A stretch of DNA of 64,000 bases from contig NZ_CP115920.1 of NCBI RefSeq assembly GCF_040412085.2, positions 3,433,893-3,497,892 on the forward strand, in the 5' to 3' direction. Made by a program: the position numbers and the translations under genes. Position 1 is the first letter of the stretch. Each line of letters opens with the position of its first letter. Under the pieces are notes generated by a model. It was not told the DNA's origin and did not search any database. It saw only the letters and a program-made list of their open reading frames with translations. This DNA comes from Vibrio sp. CB1-14 (lineage in GTDB: Bacteria; Pseudomonadota; Gammaproteobacteria; Enterobacterales; Vibrionaceae). Positions 27,720 to 36,439 of this stretch are shown here, in pieces.

Positions 27720-27731
27720 GTCTTCTCTTCG

Positions 27732-28145
27732 TCACGATTTTTCATCTGCGACTTCTAGAGCCGCGAGTATTGAGCAGTGGCTCGCGTCATGGTCATGTCC
27801 ACAACAGGCATCATTGATCTTCTTAAGCGCGGCACGAATCCTGGTAAGTTCAGCGATTTTGTCATCAATGAGTTCAAGCTTGCTAGAGGTAATGGCTTTT
27901 ACTTCAGAGCAGCTGTGCTCGGTGGCCTCAAGCTTAATTCCAAGCAGCTCTTTAATTTCATCTAAGCTCAGACCAACCTCTTTCGCCTTAAGAATAAAAC
28001 GAACTTGCCTTTGACTCTCTTCATTATAAAGACGGTAACCCGAGTCACTGCGACCAACAGGAGCAATCAATTGGTTCTTTTCATAAAAACGCAACGTATC
28101 TGACGTCACCTTGCAGCGTTTTGCTAACTCACCTATTTGAAACAT
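27732..28145 (-). CDS. zntR: MerR-family Zn(II)-responsive regulator ZntR
   Basis: ZntR binds Zn(II) and activates the zinc exporter gene zntA by untwisting its promoter. The 137-aa protein starts MFQIGELAKRCKVTSDTLRF, the MerR winged helix. A long dimerisation helix and a C-terminal metal loop follow. Cys79, Cys114, Cys115, His119 and Cys124 fall at the same positions as the zinc ligands of E. coli ZntR (CCGHDHDASHC). Extra histidines at 117 and 123 enrich the loop. No zntA is in the window, so it acts on a distant target, as in E. coli. Confidence 0.88.
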   Translation of the reverse strand: MFQIGELAKRCKVTSDTLRFYEKNQLIAPVGRSDSGYRLYNEESQRQVRFILKAKEVGLSLDEIKELLGIKLEATEHSCSEVKAITSSKLELIDDKIAELTRIRAALKKINDACCGHDHDASHCSILAALEVADEKS

Positions 28146-28214
28146 AACCGTTTAAATTAACCTCTTTGTTACAAAAGTGTTCTTTAGTAGGCTTTTTTGC
28201 ACTTTTTTTGCCTA

Positions 28215-28265
28215 TGCCAAACGATTGCGCGAGCTTTTTTGTAATAGATTGGTTAGAATACGCGC
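28215..28265 (+). promoter_or_regulatory. PurR box and promoter of purHD
   Basis: TGCCAAACGATTGCGC (28215-28230) matches 11 of 16 positions of the PurR consensus ACGCAAACGTTTGCGT, including the central CAAACG and TTGCG. It sits about 23 bases before TAGAAT (28254-28259), a candidate -10 followed by the GC-rich ACGCGCC. Repression by purine-bound PurR is expected, as for E. coli purHD. The -35 box is poor. A second, wider repeat GCAAAC-CAATC-GTTTGC at 28377-28393 lies in the leader; it has the wrong spacing for PurR. Confidence 0.6.
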
Positions 28266-28437
28266 CATCGCCACCCCGGTGGTAAAAATACCAAGGGTAT
28301 TTGCCCAACAGACGACTGGGTCGCCTCAATCATGAAAGAACCCGTCCTGTTTGGCAACTATCTTTAAATCCGCAGAGCAAACCAATCGTTTGCCCTGTAC
28401 ACAGCAACACAATCTGTGACTTTGAGGAAACAGAAGC

Positions 28438-30030
28438 ATGAGTAACGCTCGTCCAATTCGCCGCGCTTTAATCAGCGTATCTGACAAAACTGGTATCGTT
28501 GAGTTCGCACAAGCACTAGCACAACGCGGTGTTGATATCCTTTCTACTGGTGGTACTGCTCGCCTTCTTGCTGAGCAAGGCATCGCAGTAACTGAAGTAT
28601 CTGACTACACTGGCTTCCCAGAGATGATGGATGGTCGTGTTAAGACGCTACACCCGAAAGTACACGGTGGTGTGCTAGGTCGTCGCGGTCAAGACGACGA
28701 CGTGATGGCGACTCACGGCATCAACCCAATCGATATGGTTGTGGTAAACCTATACCCATTTGCTGCAACCGTAGCAAAAGAGGGCTGTACGCTAGAAGAC
28801 GCAGTGGAAAACATTGATATCGGTGGTCCAACTATGGTTCGCTCCGCAGCGAAAAACCACAAAGACGTAACTATCGTTGTTAACGCACACGACTACGAGC
28901 GCGTTATTGCTGAAATGGACGCAAACGACAAATCTCTTACTCTAGAGACACGTTTCGACCTCGCTATCGCAGCTTTTGAGCACACAGCCTCTTACGACGG
29001 CATGATCGCTAACTACTTCGGTACTATGGTTCCATCTTACGGTGAGAACAAAGAGGGTGATGCTGAATCTAAGTTCCCGCGCACGTTTAACCAACAGTTC
29101 GTGAAAAAGCAAGACATGCGCTACGGTGAGAACAGCCACCAAGACGCTGCGTTCTACGTAGAAGCAAACCCAGAAGAAGCGTCTGTATCTACCGCTCGCC
29201 AAATCCAAGGTAAAGCTCTGTCTTACAACAACATCGCCGACACTGACGCAGCACTTGAGTGTGTGAAAGAGTTTGATGAGCCAGCTTGCGTTATCGTTAA
29301 GCACGCCAACCCATGTGGCGTTGCGCTAGGTAAAGACATCCTTGAGGCGTATGACCGCGCTTACAAAACTGACCCAACGTCAGCGTTTGGTGGCATCATC
29401 GCCTTCAACCAAGAGCTAGATGCAGAAACAGCGAAAGCAATTGTTGAGCGTCAGTTCGTTGAAGTCATCATCGCACCTTCTGTTTCTGCTGAAGCAGTAG
29501 AAGTGGTTGCGGCGAAGAAAAACGTTCGCCTGCTAGAGTGTGGCGAGTGGACAACTAAGACGACGGGTTTTGACGTTAAGCGCGTTAACGGTGGTCTTCT
29601 GGTTCAAGACCGCGACCAAGGCATGGTATCGCTAGATGACCTTAAAGTGGTTTCTAAGCGTCAACCAACAGAAGAAGAGCTAAAAGACGCACTATTCTGC
29701 TGGAAAGTGGCTAAGTACGTTAAGTCAAACGCGATCGTTTACTCGAAAGGCGACATGACTATCGGTGTAGGCGCAGGTCAAATGAGCCGCGTGTACTCTG
29801 CAAAAATCGCTGGCATCAAAGCGGCTGACGAAGGTCTACAGGTTGAAGGCTGCGTAATGGCATCCGATGCATTCTTCCCATTCCGTGATGGCATTGACGC
29901 TGCAGCAGAAGCTGGCATTAAGTGCGTTATCCAACCAGGTGGCTCTATGCGTGATGACGAAGTTATCGCAGCAGCGGACGAGCATGGCATGGCGATGATC
30001 TTTACAGGCATGCGCCACTTCCGTCACTAA
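28438..30030 (+). CDS. purH: Bifunctional AICAR transformylase / IMP cyclohydrolase
   Basis: PurH catalyses the last two steps of IMP synthesis. The 530-aa protein has the IMP cyclohydrolase domain first ([42 protein letters not shown]) and the AICAR formyltransferase domain from about 200. The latter carries the catalytic Lys-His pair in [15 protein letters not shown] and ends in [14 protein letters not shown]. Length equals E. coli PurH (529). The ribosome site is GAGGAAA. It leads the purH-purD operon, with a palindromic repeat between the two genes. Confidence 0.98.
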   Translation: MSNARPIRRALISVSDKTGIVEFAQALAQRGVDILSTGGTARLLAEQGIAVTEVSDYTGFPEMMDGRVKTLHPKVHGGVLGRRGQDDDVMATHGINPIDMVVVNLYPFAATVAKEGCTLEDAVENIDIGGPTMVRSAAKNHKDVTIVVNAHDYERVIAEMDANDKSLTLETRFDLAIAAFEHTASYDGMIANYFGTMVPSYGENKEGDAESKFPRTFNQQFVKKQDMRYGENSHQDAAFYVEANPEEASVSTARQIQGKALSYNNIADTDAALECVKEFDEPACVIVKHANPCGVALGKDILEAYDRAYKTDPTSAFGGIIAFNQELDAETAKAIVERQFVEVIIAPSVSAEAVEVVAAKKNVRLLECGEWTTKTTGFDVKRVNGGLLVQDRDQGMVSLDDLKVVSKRQPTEEELKDALFCWKVAKYVKSNAIVYSKGDMTIGVGAGQMSRVYSAKIAGIKAADEGLQVEGCVMASDAFFPFRDGIDAAAEAGIKCVIQPGGSMRDDEVIAAADEHGMAMIFTGMRHFRH

Positions 30031-30041
30031 TTCGTTTTTGG

Positions 30042-30131
30042 TTCTCCCCCTTGCTAAGGGGGAGTTAGAGGGGGTCAGTTTGCGAGATCGCTATTTACCC
30101 CTCCCAGCCTCCCCTTATTAAGGGGAGGAGC
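30042..30131 (+). repeat. Paired GC-rich palindromes between purH and purD (REP/MITE-like)
   Basis: Two hairpins lie in the 119-base purH-purD gap. CTCCCCC (30044-30050) pairs with GGGGGAG (30058-30064). CCTCCCC (30108-30114) pairs with GGGGAGG (30122-30128). The outer arms are also roughly complementary (AGAGGGGGT against ACCCCTCCC), so the whole 90 bases could form one imperfect long hairpin. Neither has a T-run. The look is that of a dispersed intergenic palindromic element inserted in an operon. It could affect message stability and the purH:purD ratio. Confidence 0.6.
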
Positions 30132-30149
30132 AAAATCAAAGGATATATT

Positions 30150-31436
30150 ATGAACGTTCTAATTATTGGTGCTGGTGGTCGTGAGCACGCTCTGGGTTGG
30201 AAAGTGGCTCAGAATCCAAATGTTGAAACTGTTTTCGTCGCACCAGGTAACGCAGGTTCTGCGCTTGAGCCAAAGCTTGAAAACGTTGCTATTGACGTTG
30301 AAGACATTCAAGGCCTGGTAGCGTTTGCAAAAGAGAAAAACATCGAGCTAACGATTGTAGGTCCTGAAGCACCGCTTGTAATTGGTGTTGTGGATGCATT
30401 CCAAGAGGCCGGCCTAGCGATCTTTGGCCCGACTCAAGCAGCCGCTCAGCTAGAAGGCTCTAAAGCGTTCACCAAAGACTTCCTAGCTCGTCACACTATC
30501 CCAACTGGCGCTTACGCTAACTTCACTGAAATTGAGCCTGCATTGGCTTACGTTCGCGAGCAAGGTGCTCCGATCGTAGTTAAGGCTGACGGTCTTGCGG
30601 CTGGTAAAGGTGTGATCGTTGCGATGACGCTAGAAGAAGCAGAAGACGCAATCAAAGACATGCTGGCTGGCAACGCATTTGGCGACGCTGGTAGCCGCGT
30701 GGTTATCGAAGAATTCCTAGACGGCGAAGAAGCAAGCTTCATCGTGATGGTTGATGGTGAAAACGTATTGCCAATGGCAACCAGCCAAGACCACAAACGC
30801 GTTGGTGATAAGGACACAGGGCCTAACACTGGCGGCATGGGCGCTTACTCTCCGGCTCCAGTTGTCACGCAAGAAATCCACAACCGCATTATGGAAGAGG
30901 TTATCTACCCAACCGTTCGCGGCATGGCTTCAGAAGGTAACCCATATACAGGTTTCCTATACGCGGGTCTGATGATCGACAAAGATGGTACGCCTAAGGT
31001 TATCGAATATAACTGCCGTTTCGGTGACCCAGAAACTCAACCTATCATGATGCGTATGCAATCTGACATGGTTGAGCTTTGCCAAGCTGCGATCGACAAG
31101 AAGCTAGACCAAGTTGAGTCTAAGTGGGATCCACGTGCTTCTATCGGTATCGTTCTAGCTGCAGGTGGCTACCCAGCGTCTTACAACAAAGGTGATGTTA
31201 TCTCTGGCCTACCAACAACAGAAGTGGAAGGCGAGAAGGTATTCCACGCAGGTACAGCAGACAAAGACGGCAATGTTGTGACTAACGGTGGTCGCGTACT
31301 ATGCGCAACCGCACTAGGCAACACGGTATCTGAGGCTCAAGCGCGCGCTTATGAGCTGACTAAGAAGATCAGCTGGGACGGCATGTTCCACCGCAACGAC
31401 ATCGGCTATCGTGCGATTGCTCGCGAGCAAAAGTAA
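30150..31436 (+). CDS. purD: Phosphoribosylamine--glycine ligase
   Basis: PurD joins phosphoribosylamine and glycine to make GAR in purine synthesis. The 428-aa ATP-grasp enzyme has MNVLIIGAGGREHALGWKVA at the start, then GPEAPLVIGVVDAF, VVKADGLAAGKGVIVA (ATP grasp), DHKRVGDKDTGPNTGGMGAY and EYNCRFGDPETQ. Length matches E. coli PurD (429). AAGGA precedes the ATG. It is in one operon with purH. Confidence 0.98.
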   Translation: MNVLIIGAGGREHALGWKVAQNPNVETVFVAPGNAGSALEPKLENVAIDVEDIQGLVAFAKEKNIELTIVGPEAPLVIGVVDAFQEAGLAIFGPTQAAAQLEGSKAFTKDFLARHTIPTGAYANFTEIEPALAYVREQGAPIVVKADGLAAGKGVIVAMTLEEAEDAIKDMLAGNAFGDAGSRVVIEEFLDGEEASFIVMVDGENVLPMATSQDHKRVGDKDTGPNTGGMGAYSPAPVVTQEIHNRIMEEVIYPTVRGMASEGNPYTGFLYAGLMIDKDGTPKVIEYNCRFGDPETQPIMMRMQSDMVELCQAAIDKKLDQVESKWDPRASIGIVLAAGGYPASYNKGDVISGLPTTEVEGEKVFHAGTADKDGNVVTNGGRVLCATALGNTVSEAQARAYELTKKISWDGMFHRNDIGYRAIAREQK

Positions 31437-31457
31437 TTGAGCCAAGTTCAAAATGAC

Positions 31458-31484
31458 AAAGGGTGCCAATCGGCACCCTTTTTT
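31458..31484 (+). terminator. Terminator of purHD
   Basis: GGGTGCC (31461-31467) pairs with GGCACCC (31472-31478) around 4 bases, with flanking A and a six-T run. Confidence 0.93.
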
Positions 31485-31504
31485 AATTTGTTCTGGGAAA
31501 TGTA

Positions 31505-32191
31505 TTAAATCAGTTCAGGTCTTGGAATGCAGTCTTTGGCGCCATCGGCCAACATCAGTAACTGCTCTACCCTTGCGCCAGTCAACCGTGTGCTGCCCAA
31601 GAACGCCACATAGCTTTCCACTTCAGCCAAACGAGAAACCACAAAACTTGGTAAGCTCTGCTCAAACTTAATGTTATTGAATTCTATACCGCTGCACGTT
31701 TCTAGTGTCTCACCATCCCAGTGGCCTTGAACAAGCTCTAAGCCGTCACTGTCTTGCTCTTTTACTCGTTCAACTAACAGCGAAGCTTCACGTTGGTAAT
31801 TTTCAAGCTGAGCTTTTTTCACTGGTAGCACTTTACCATTACGGCGGTACTGCTGATAAATCGCCTCACCCTCTTTGTTAAATCGTACGTGGATGCGGTA
31901 AGTCACGGATCCCGTTTCCAAGTCATTTTGTACCCCTTCACGTACAAACTCTCTCAGAGTATCGCCGCTCCAGCGATAATTTGATTGATACCAGCCGTAG
32001 TCATTCATGTTGACGTAATCAGCAGCACTATGAGGGCGAGTGAGTTTTTCGGTATACCAATAAAAACTGGTCGCATCACCCAATGTCTGGCCACCGGTAT
32101 AGTCTGAAAATTGATTGATACTCGGAGAAGGAGAAGACGAACAGCCAAGCAAGCTAGCTGCGAGAAGCGAAACCAACAGTATTCTTTTCAT
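31505..32191 (-). CDS. DUF1481 lipoprotein (YjaH-like)
   Basis: The 228-aa protein has a lipoprotein signal peptide, MKRILLVSLLAASLLGCSSS, with Cys17 in the lipobox LLGC. Ser after Cys favours sorting to the outer membrane. The mature part matches the DUF1481 family, encoded by yjaH next to hupA in E. coli: WYTEKLTRPHSAADYV, YRIHVRFNKEGEAIYQQYRR. Function is unknown. It lies convergent to purD and downstream of hupA, preserving E. coli synteny. Confidence 0.85.
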   Translation of the reverse strand: MKRILLVSLLAASLLGCSSSPSPSINQFSDYTGGQTLGDATSFYWYTEKLTRPHSAADYVNMNDYGWYQSNYRWSGDTLREFVREGVQNDLETGSVTYRIHVRFNKEGEAIYQQYRRNGKVLPVKKAQLENYQREASLLVERVKEQDSDGLELVQGHWDGETLETCSGIEFNNIKFEQSLPSFVVSRLAEVESYVAFLGSTRLTGARVEQLLMLADGAKDCIPRPELI

Positions 32192-32371
32192 AGTTGCGAG
32201 GCACCTCTATTGAACGCGCGATAAACGAATTACACCGAGTGACACAGTTAAGACAGTAAATGGTGCGTCGCGTTCAGTTAAATGAAGCTTAAAGTGAGGA
32301 GACAGATAGGTAATCGCGCTGATTCAAAACACGCTTAACAATCGATCCTGGGGAAGAATAAGATGGAGAGA

Positions 32372-32399
32372 ACAGCACCGATGAAGCCATCGGTGCTGT
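32372..32399 (-). terminator. Strong hairpin immediately after hupA
   Basis: ACAGCACCGATG (32372-32383) pairs with CATCGGTGCTGT (32388-32399), twelve perfect pairs with a 4-base loop, a few bases past the hupA stop. The downstream sequence on the minus strand is pyrimidine-rich (TCTCTCC), not a pure T-run, so it may terminate or protect the message. Confidence 0.65.
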
Positions 32400-32404
32400 A
32401 AAAA

Positions 32405-32677
32405 TTATTTCACTGCGTCTTTCAGTGCTTTACCAGCAACGAATGCTGGAACGTTAGCAGCAGCGATTTGGATCTCTTCACCAGTCTTTGGATTACGACC
32501 AGTGCGAGCTGCACGGTGGTTTACTTTGAACGTACCAAAACCAATTAGTTGAACTTGGTCACCTTCAGTTAGCGCTTCAGATACGCCTGAAAGCGTCGCT
32601 TCTAGCGCTGCTTTAGCTTGTGCTTTAGATAGGTCAGCTTTTTCAGCGATAAAATCGATTAATTGGGTCTTGTTCAT
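32405..32677 (-). CDS. hupA: Histone-like DNA-binding protein HU-alpha
   Basis: HU is an abundant dimeric nucleoid protein that bends DNA without much sequence preference. The 90-aa product starts [20 protein letters not shown] and has the signature [20 protein letters not shown], the DNA-binding arm. ATG 32677 gives the family length of exactly 90; it follows GAAGGGAAACC. An in-frame upstream ATG at 32695 would add six residues and is unlikely. A 12-bp hairpin follows the stop. Confidence 0.97.
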   Translation of the reverse strand: MNKTQLIDFIAEKADLSKAQAKAALEATLSGVSEALTEGDQVQLIGFGTFKVNHRAARTGRNPKTGEEIQIAAANVPAFVAGKALKDAVK

Positions 32678-32996
32678 TAGGTTTCCCTTCTTCATGTTAT
32701 CGAGTTAAAGCCCACTCTAAATCATAAAGCCCCCATCTGGCAAAGGTTTGTAGCGCTTCTTTATCGCTTATGACGTAGATTTAACCGTTTTATGAGCAAT
32801 AACTCACAATTTGTTACCCAAAGATTAAGTTTGAAACCTTGTAATTTATTGCATAAAGTCCCATAAATGCACTGCGACTCAACTGATAAGCCTGATAAAT
32901 TGGTCTGTCGCTACTGTTTTTAAGCACTCACCAACAATGCACAGGCTCATTTTTGCAGCAAAGTTAGGTTGATGTGTGCACTTACCTAGGAAATGA
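32678..32996. promoter_or_regulatory. Divergent gap hupA / CNNM-CBS gene
   Basis: These 320 bases separate divergent genes and are AT-rich. The hupA promoter must be here, but I cannot place its boxes with confidence. The ribosome site of the right-hand gene is AGGAAAT (32988-32994). I see no palindromic operator, small RNA or ORF worth calling. Confidence 0.35.
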
Positions 32997-34154
32997 ATGT
33001 TTCTTTTAACGGTTTATATTACTGTCGCTATTGGTGTCTCTTTTATCTGTTCGGTATTAGAGGCGGTACTTTTAAGTATCACCCCAAGCTATCTTGCTCA
33101 GTTGAGACAAAAGGGTCACCCTGCGGCAGAAAAGCTAACCAAGCTCAAAGCAGAGCTAGATAGACCCCTAGCGTCTATTTTGACCCTAAACACCATCGCC
33201 CACACTATCGGTGCGGCGAGTGCCGGTGCGCAAGCGGCAAAAGTGTTCGGTAGCCAATGGCTAGGCGTCTTCTCAGCAGTATTAACGCTGGCTATTCTGG
33301 TGTTGTCAGAAATCGTACCGAAAACCATTGGTGCGACCTACTGGCGTCAACTCGCTCCGGTTTCAGCCACTATCCTACGTTGGATGGTGTGGGCACTGAC
33401 GCCATTTGTTTGGTTCTCAGAGCAAATTACAAAACGCCTAGCGCGCGGCCATGAAACGCCGAAAATGCGTGATGAGCTATCAGCAATGGCAATGCTAGCT
33501 AAAGAAAGCGGCGAGTTTGCGGAAGGCGAATCGAACATCTTGAATAACATTTTGAATATTCAAGACATCCCAGTAACGCAAGTAATGACGCCTCGTCCAG
33601 TGGTGTTCCGCGTACCGGCTGAGATGACCATCAATGAATTTTTGACTGAGCATAAAGAGACGCCGTTCTCACGCCCATTGGTGTACAGCCAGCAGAAAGA
33701 CAACATTCTCGGCTTTGTACACCGCTTGGAGCTATTTAAGCTTCAACAGCAAGGCAGCGGCGAGAAGCAACTAGGATCGGTGATGCGCCCAATCCAGGTG
33801 TTGTTTAACACCATCATGTTGCCGAAAGCGTTTGAACAGATGATGGCGGCGCGCCTGCAAATCGCGATGATTGTCGACGAGTACGGCACCATTCAAGGCA
33901 TCATCACTCTAGAAGACATCTTCGAGCACTTGTTGGGGCAAGAGATTGTCGATGAGGTGGACAAAACCACCGACATGCAAGAACTGGCTTATCAGCGCTG
34001 GGAAAACTGGAAAGAAAAACACAGCATCGTTGATAACTCAGACGATGATGACGAAGAAGCACCAGTCGAAAAGCCTGAGCCTCAAGCCCAAACGCCACAA
34101 AAAGCTGAAGAGACGAAAGACGAAACTAACTCTCAGGATAAGAAAGAGTCTTAA
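32997..34154 (+). CDS. CNNM (DUF21) and CBS domain membrane protein
   Basis: This is a 385-aa protein of the CNNM/CorC family, sometimes annotated as hemolysin-like or magnesium/cobalt efflux. The first 150 residues form the CNNM membrane domain with three or four helices (ITVAIGVSFICSVLEAVLLS, then LTLNTIAHTIGAASAGAQA and LVLSEIVPKTIGATYW). A CBS pair follows (IPVTQVMTPRPVVFRVPAEM and IVDEYGTIQGIITLEDIFEH). The C-terminal 50 residues are Asp/Glu/Lys/Gln-rich and look disordered. There is no CorC_HlyC transporter-associated domain, so it is the short form. Mg2+ transport is a family inference. Confidence 0.87.
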   Translation: MFLLTVYITVAIGVSFICSVLEAVLLSITPSYLAQLRQKGHPAAEKLTKLKAELDRPLASILTLNTIAHTIGAASAGAQAAKVFGSQWLGVFSAVLTLAILVLSEIVPKTIGATYWRQLAPVSATILRWMVWALTPFVWFSEQITKRLARGHETPKMRDELSAMAMLAKESGEFAEGESNILNNILNIQDIPVTQVMTPRPVVFRVPAEMTINEFLTEHKETPFSRPLVYSQQKDNILGFVHRLELFKLQQQGSGEKQLGSVMRPIQVLFNTIMLPKAFEQMMAARLQIAMIVDEYGTIQGIITLEDIFEHLLGQEIVDEVDKTTDMQELAYQRWENWKEKHSIVDNSDDDDEEAPVEKPEPQAQTPQKAEETKDETNSQDKKES

Positions 34155-34200
34155 GCGCTCAATCTCAAAAAGCTCTGAATCTCTACAAGCACTCAAAATA

Positions 34201-34233
34201 AAATGGCCGCGAAGTTCGCGGCCATTTTTTTAT
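34201..34233. terminator. Bidirectional terminator
   Basis: AAATGGCCGCGAA (34201-34213) and TTCGCGGCCATTT (34215-34227) are perfectly complementary. T-runs follow on the plus side, and TTTTATTTT follows on the minus side, so it can serve both the CNNM gene and the convergent retropepsin-like gene. Confidence 0.9.
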
Positions 34234-34249
34234 ATCCAGCAGGCTGTCG

Positions 34250-36139
34250 TTAGTGACTGCCTATCTCGTTGCCCAACAGGAAGTTCTCATCACTACTGAC
34301 CACAACGCCATACTTGAGGAAGTTCTTACCGAGAATCATACTGTAGTGGAAACGAGAGCGGTCTTGCAGGTTCACACGTACTGTTTTCTCAACATCGCCA
34401 AGTTTCACGCGCATATTGACCACAGGGCGAACATTGGCCTTCTCCCCAGCTTTAGCACGAATGCGCATCACATCCACCACTTCGCGGGTAAATTCTTGCT
34501 TCATACCCATGTCATTGGTGTAGGTGAAGGTCACCATTTTCTTGCCATCTTTTTCAAACTGCTTGATGTTGGTCGCGTTCATTGAGCTGACGTCGGCACC
34601 CGTATCCAGTTTCACTGGGAAAGAGAGCCCTTCCACCGTGGCATTTTCAATATGCCCTGCCGTAAACACAGGGTAGGCATCGAGTAGGTTCTCACTGCGA
34701 GTATTCACCAGTACACCCGCCTTTGTGGCTTTCTTACCGATGATAAAGTATGGCTTATCCCCTTCATCGCTATCGAGTGCTTCAAGTGCAAACTCTACAG
34801 TAACGGTGCGATCACCAACGATAAACTCACCATCGACCACCGGCCTTACCGTATCGCCCACTTTGATGCGGCGTAAAATAGTTTTGCGGATCTTCTCTTC
34901 ATTGCCTAAATCACTCGACAAGTAGTACTCCACTTTGTCGCGACCCTTAGCTTCAATGATTTCGAAACTGCTGACTTTCAGAAGCGGCGTGTTTACCGCA
35001 AACGACGGTTCGGCATCAAGCTGAACACCATCGAGGATCAAGCTTTCCGTTGGTGAGACCACCAGCGGCTTGTCTTTCATGCGAGCTGCAAAGCTCTGCT
35101 TTTTCTTCTCAAGCTTTCCTTTAGCGCCGGTATCGACAATAAAGTTCTTGTTAAGCGTATTCAGACCTAGACGAAGCTGAGTGCTCTGCTTCGAGCGATC
35201 TTTAAGGTAAACCTGAATCGTACCTTCAAAGTCTTTACCACCTTTAAATGGTACAAAGATCATTGGGTACTCATTGCCTGACACTGAAAGCATTTTCACT
35301 AACGGATAAGTGACACGTTTTTGTGCGCCTTCCTTGCCAACCAAATCGAAGCTTACTGAATTGGCTTTTTTGTCTACCTCAATATTTTGCGCATTGAGAA
35401 TGCTGTAGTTGTTCGACAAAGAGATGCTGACGTCTACCGGCACATCTGTCACCGAGCCGGATTCTCGGCGACCAATCACTTGCGCGTCTTTTTGTTCTTG
35501 CAGGTAGTCGTATCCAGCCATAACCCAAGCGTTGTTGGCTAGGAAGGTCTTACCGATCAAAATTGGGGCGCTAAAGCCGCTTCGGTCGGTAAGGTTCACT
35601 TCCGTGTCCACGGTCTTGCCAGCAATGGTCATTGGCAAAGTGACAACTGGGCGGTAGATAGGCGTCGAACTGGTGCGGCTTCGAATGACACTGGTGCGCG
35701 TCAATGGGCGCTCCATTTCAATCTTTTCACCCGTGTAAGGGTGGCGCAAAGTGAAGTTCACTACGCCTTGGAAGTTGCGCTCGTCATTATCGAACTCTTT
35801 TAGCCACCAGTCACTCGCTGAGCCACCATACTCATCGACGATGGTTTGCATCAGCTTCTCGTCACTGAGTCCTTGGTACTTAGGATTGTTACTGATGACC
35901 TTAATGTCTTCAGCGTGCATTGATGTAGTATCAGCGCCCGTATCGATTTTACCGACAAATGGAATGCCTTCGAGCGCTTCAATATCTTGGTAGTAAACAC
36001 TTTCAACGCGTCCAAGGACAATCTTATCCTCAATAGAAAGAACCGGTGCTTGTGTAGTAGAGAGATCTGGTGCAGCCATAGCCCACCCGCTTGTCATTGT
36101 GGCTAGAATTAACGCCAATTTAGTTGCTGTAGTTTTCAT
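34250..36139 (-). CDS. Periplasmic protein with four retropepsin-like repeats (RimB / Zn_protease family)
   Basis: The 629-aa product has a signal peptide (MKTTATKLALILATMTSGWA) and belongs to the family annotated as ATP-dependent zinc protease or RimK-associated retropepsin-like protease. Two segments keep the aspartic-protease motif: VGKIDTGADTTSMHAEDI (Asp near 66) and VKLDTGADVSSMNATNI (Asp near 512). Each is followed about 110 residues later by an LxDRS...ILIGKxFL segment (LTDRSGFSAPILIGKTFL; LQDRSRFHYSMILGKNFL). Between them lie two degenerate copies. One has SLSNNYSILNAQNIEV in place of the DTGA motif and LKDRSKQSTQLRLGLNTL at the end. The other ends in PYFIIGKKATKAGVLVN. Most family members have one domain. 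The start 36139 is chosen for the signal peptide. Proteolytic activity and substrate are unknown. Confidence 0.75.
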   Translation of the reverse strand: MKTTATKLALILATMTSGWAMAAPDLSTTQAPVLSIEDKIVLGRVESVYYQDIEALEGIPFVGKIDTGADTTSMHAEDIKVISNNPKYQGLSDEKLMQTIVDEYGGSASDWWLKEFDNDERNFQGVVNFTLRHPYTGEKIEMERPLTRTSVIRSRTSSTPIYRPVVTLPMTIAGKTVDTEVNLTDRSGFSAPILIGKTFLANNAWVMAGYDYLQEQKDAQVIGRRESGSVTDVPVDVSISLSNNYSILNAQNIEVDKKANSVSFDLVGKEGAQKRVTYPLVKMLSVSGNEYPMIFVPFKGGKDFEGTIQVYLKDRSKQSTQLRLGLNTLNKNFIVDTGAKGKLEKKKQSFAARMKDKPLVVSPTESLILDGVQLDAEPSFAVNTPLLKVSSFEIIEAKGRDKVEYYLSSDLGNEEKIRKTILRRIKVGDTVRPVVDGEFIVGDRTVTVEFALEALDSDEGDKPYFIIGKKATKAGVLVNTRSENLLDAYPVFTAGHIENATVEGLSFPVKLDTGADVSSMNATNIKQFEKDGKKMVTFTYTNDMGMKQEFTREVVDVMRIRAKAGEKANVRPVVNMRVKLGDVEKTVRVNLQDRSRFHYSMILGKNFLKYGVVVSSDENFLLGNEIGSH

Positions 36140-36439
36140 TTTAATACATCCATTCATCGACTGGCTCTAAATACGCATGAGTTCCTAAGACAACGGTCGA
36201 CTCACTTCGTTTACCGACTCCTTTAAACTTTACAGAAAATCAACGGAATATCCACGCGATTATCAATAAATTAGCAATTCCTCGTTTGGTTTCACCTTTC
36301 TCCATAGCAGAAACGTGTATCAGAAACGTGGCGCAGAAAAATGACCAGGGAATTGCAAATCACTGCTGATGCCCTTATATCCTATGGATATCTAGGAGTG
36401 CCCGCGCACTCCCCACACAACAAAAAAGAGAATACACGG

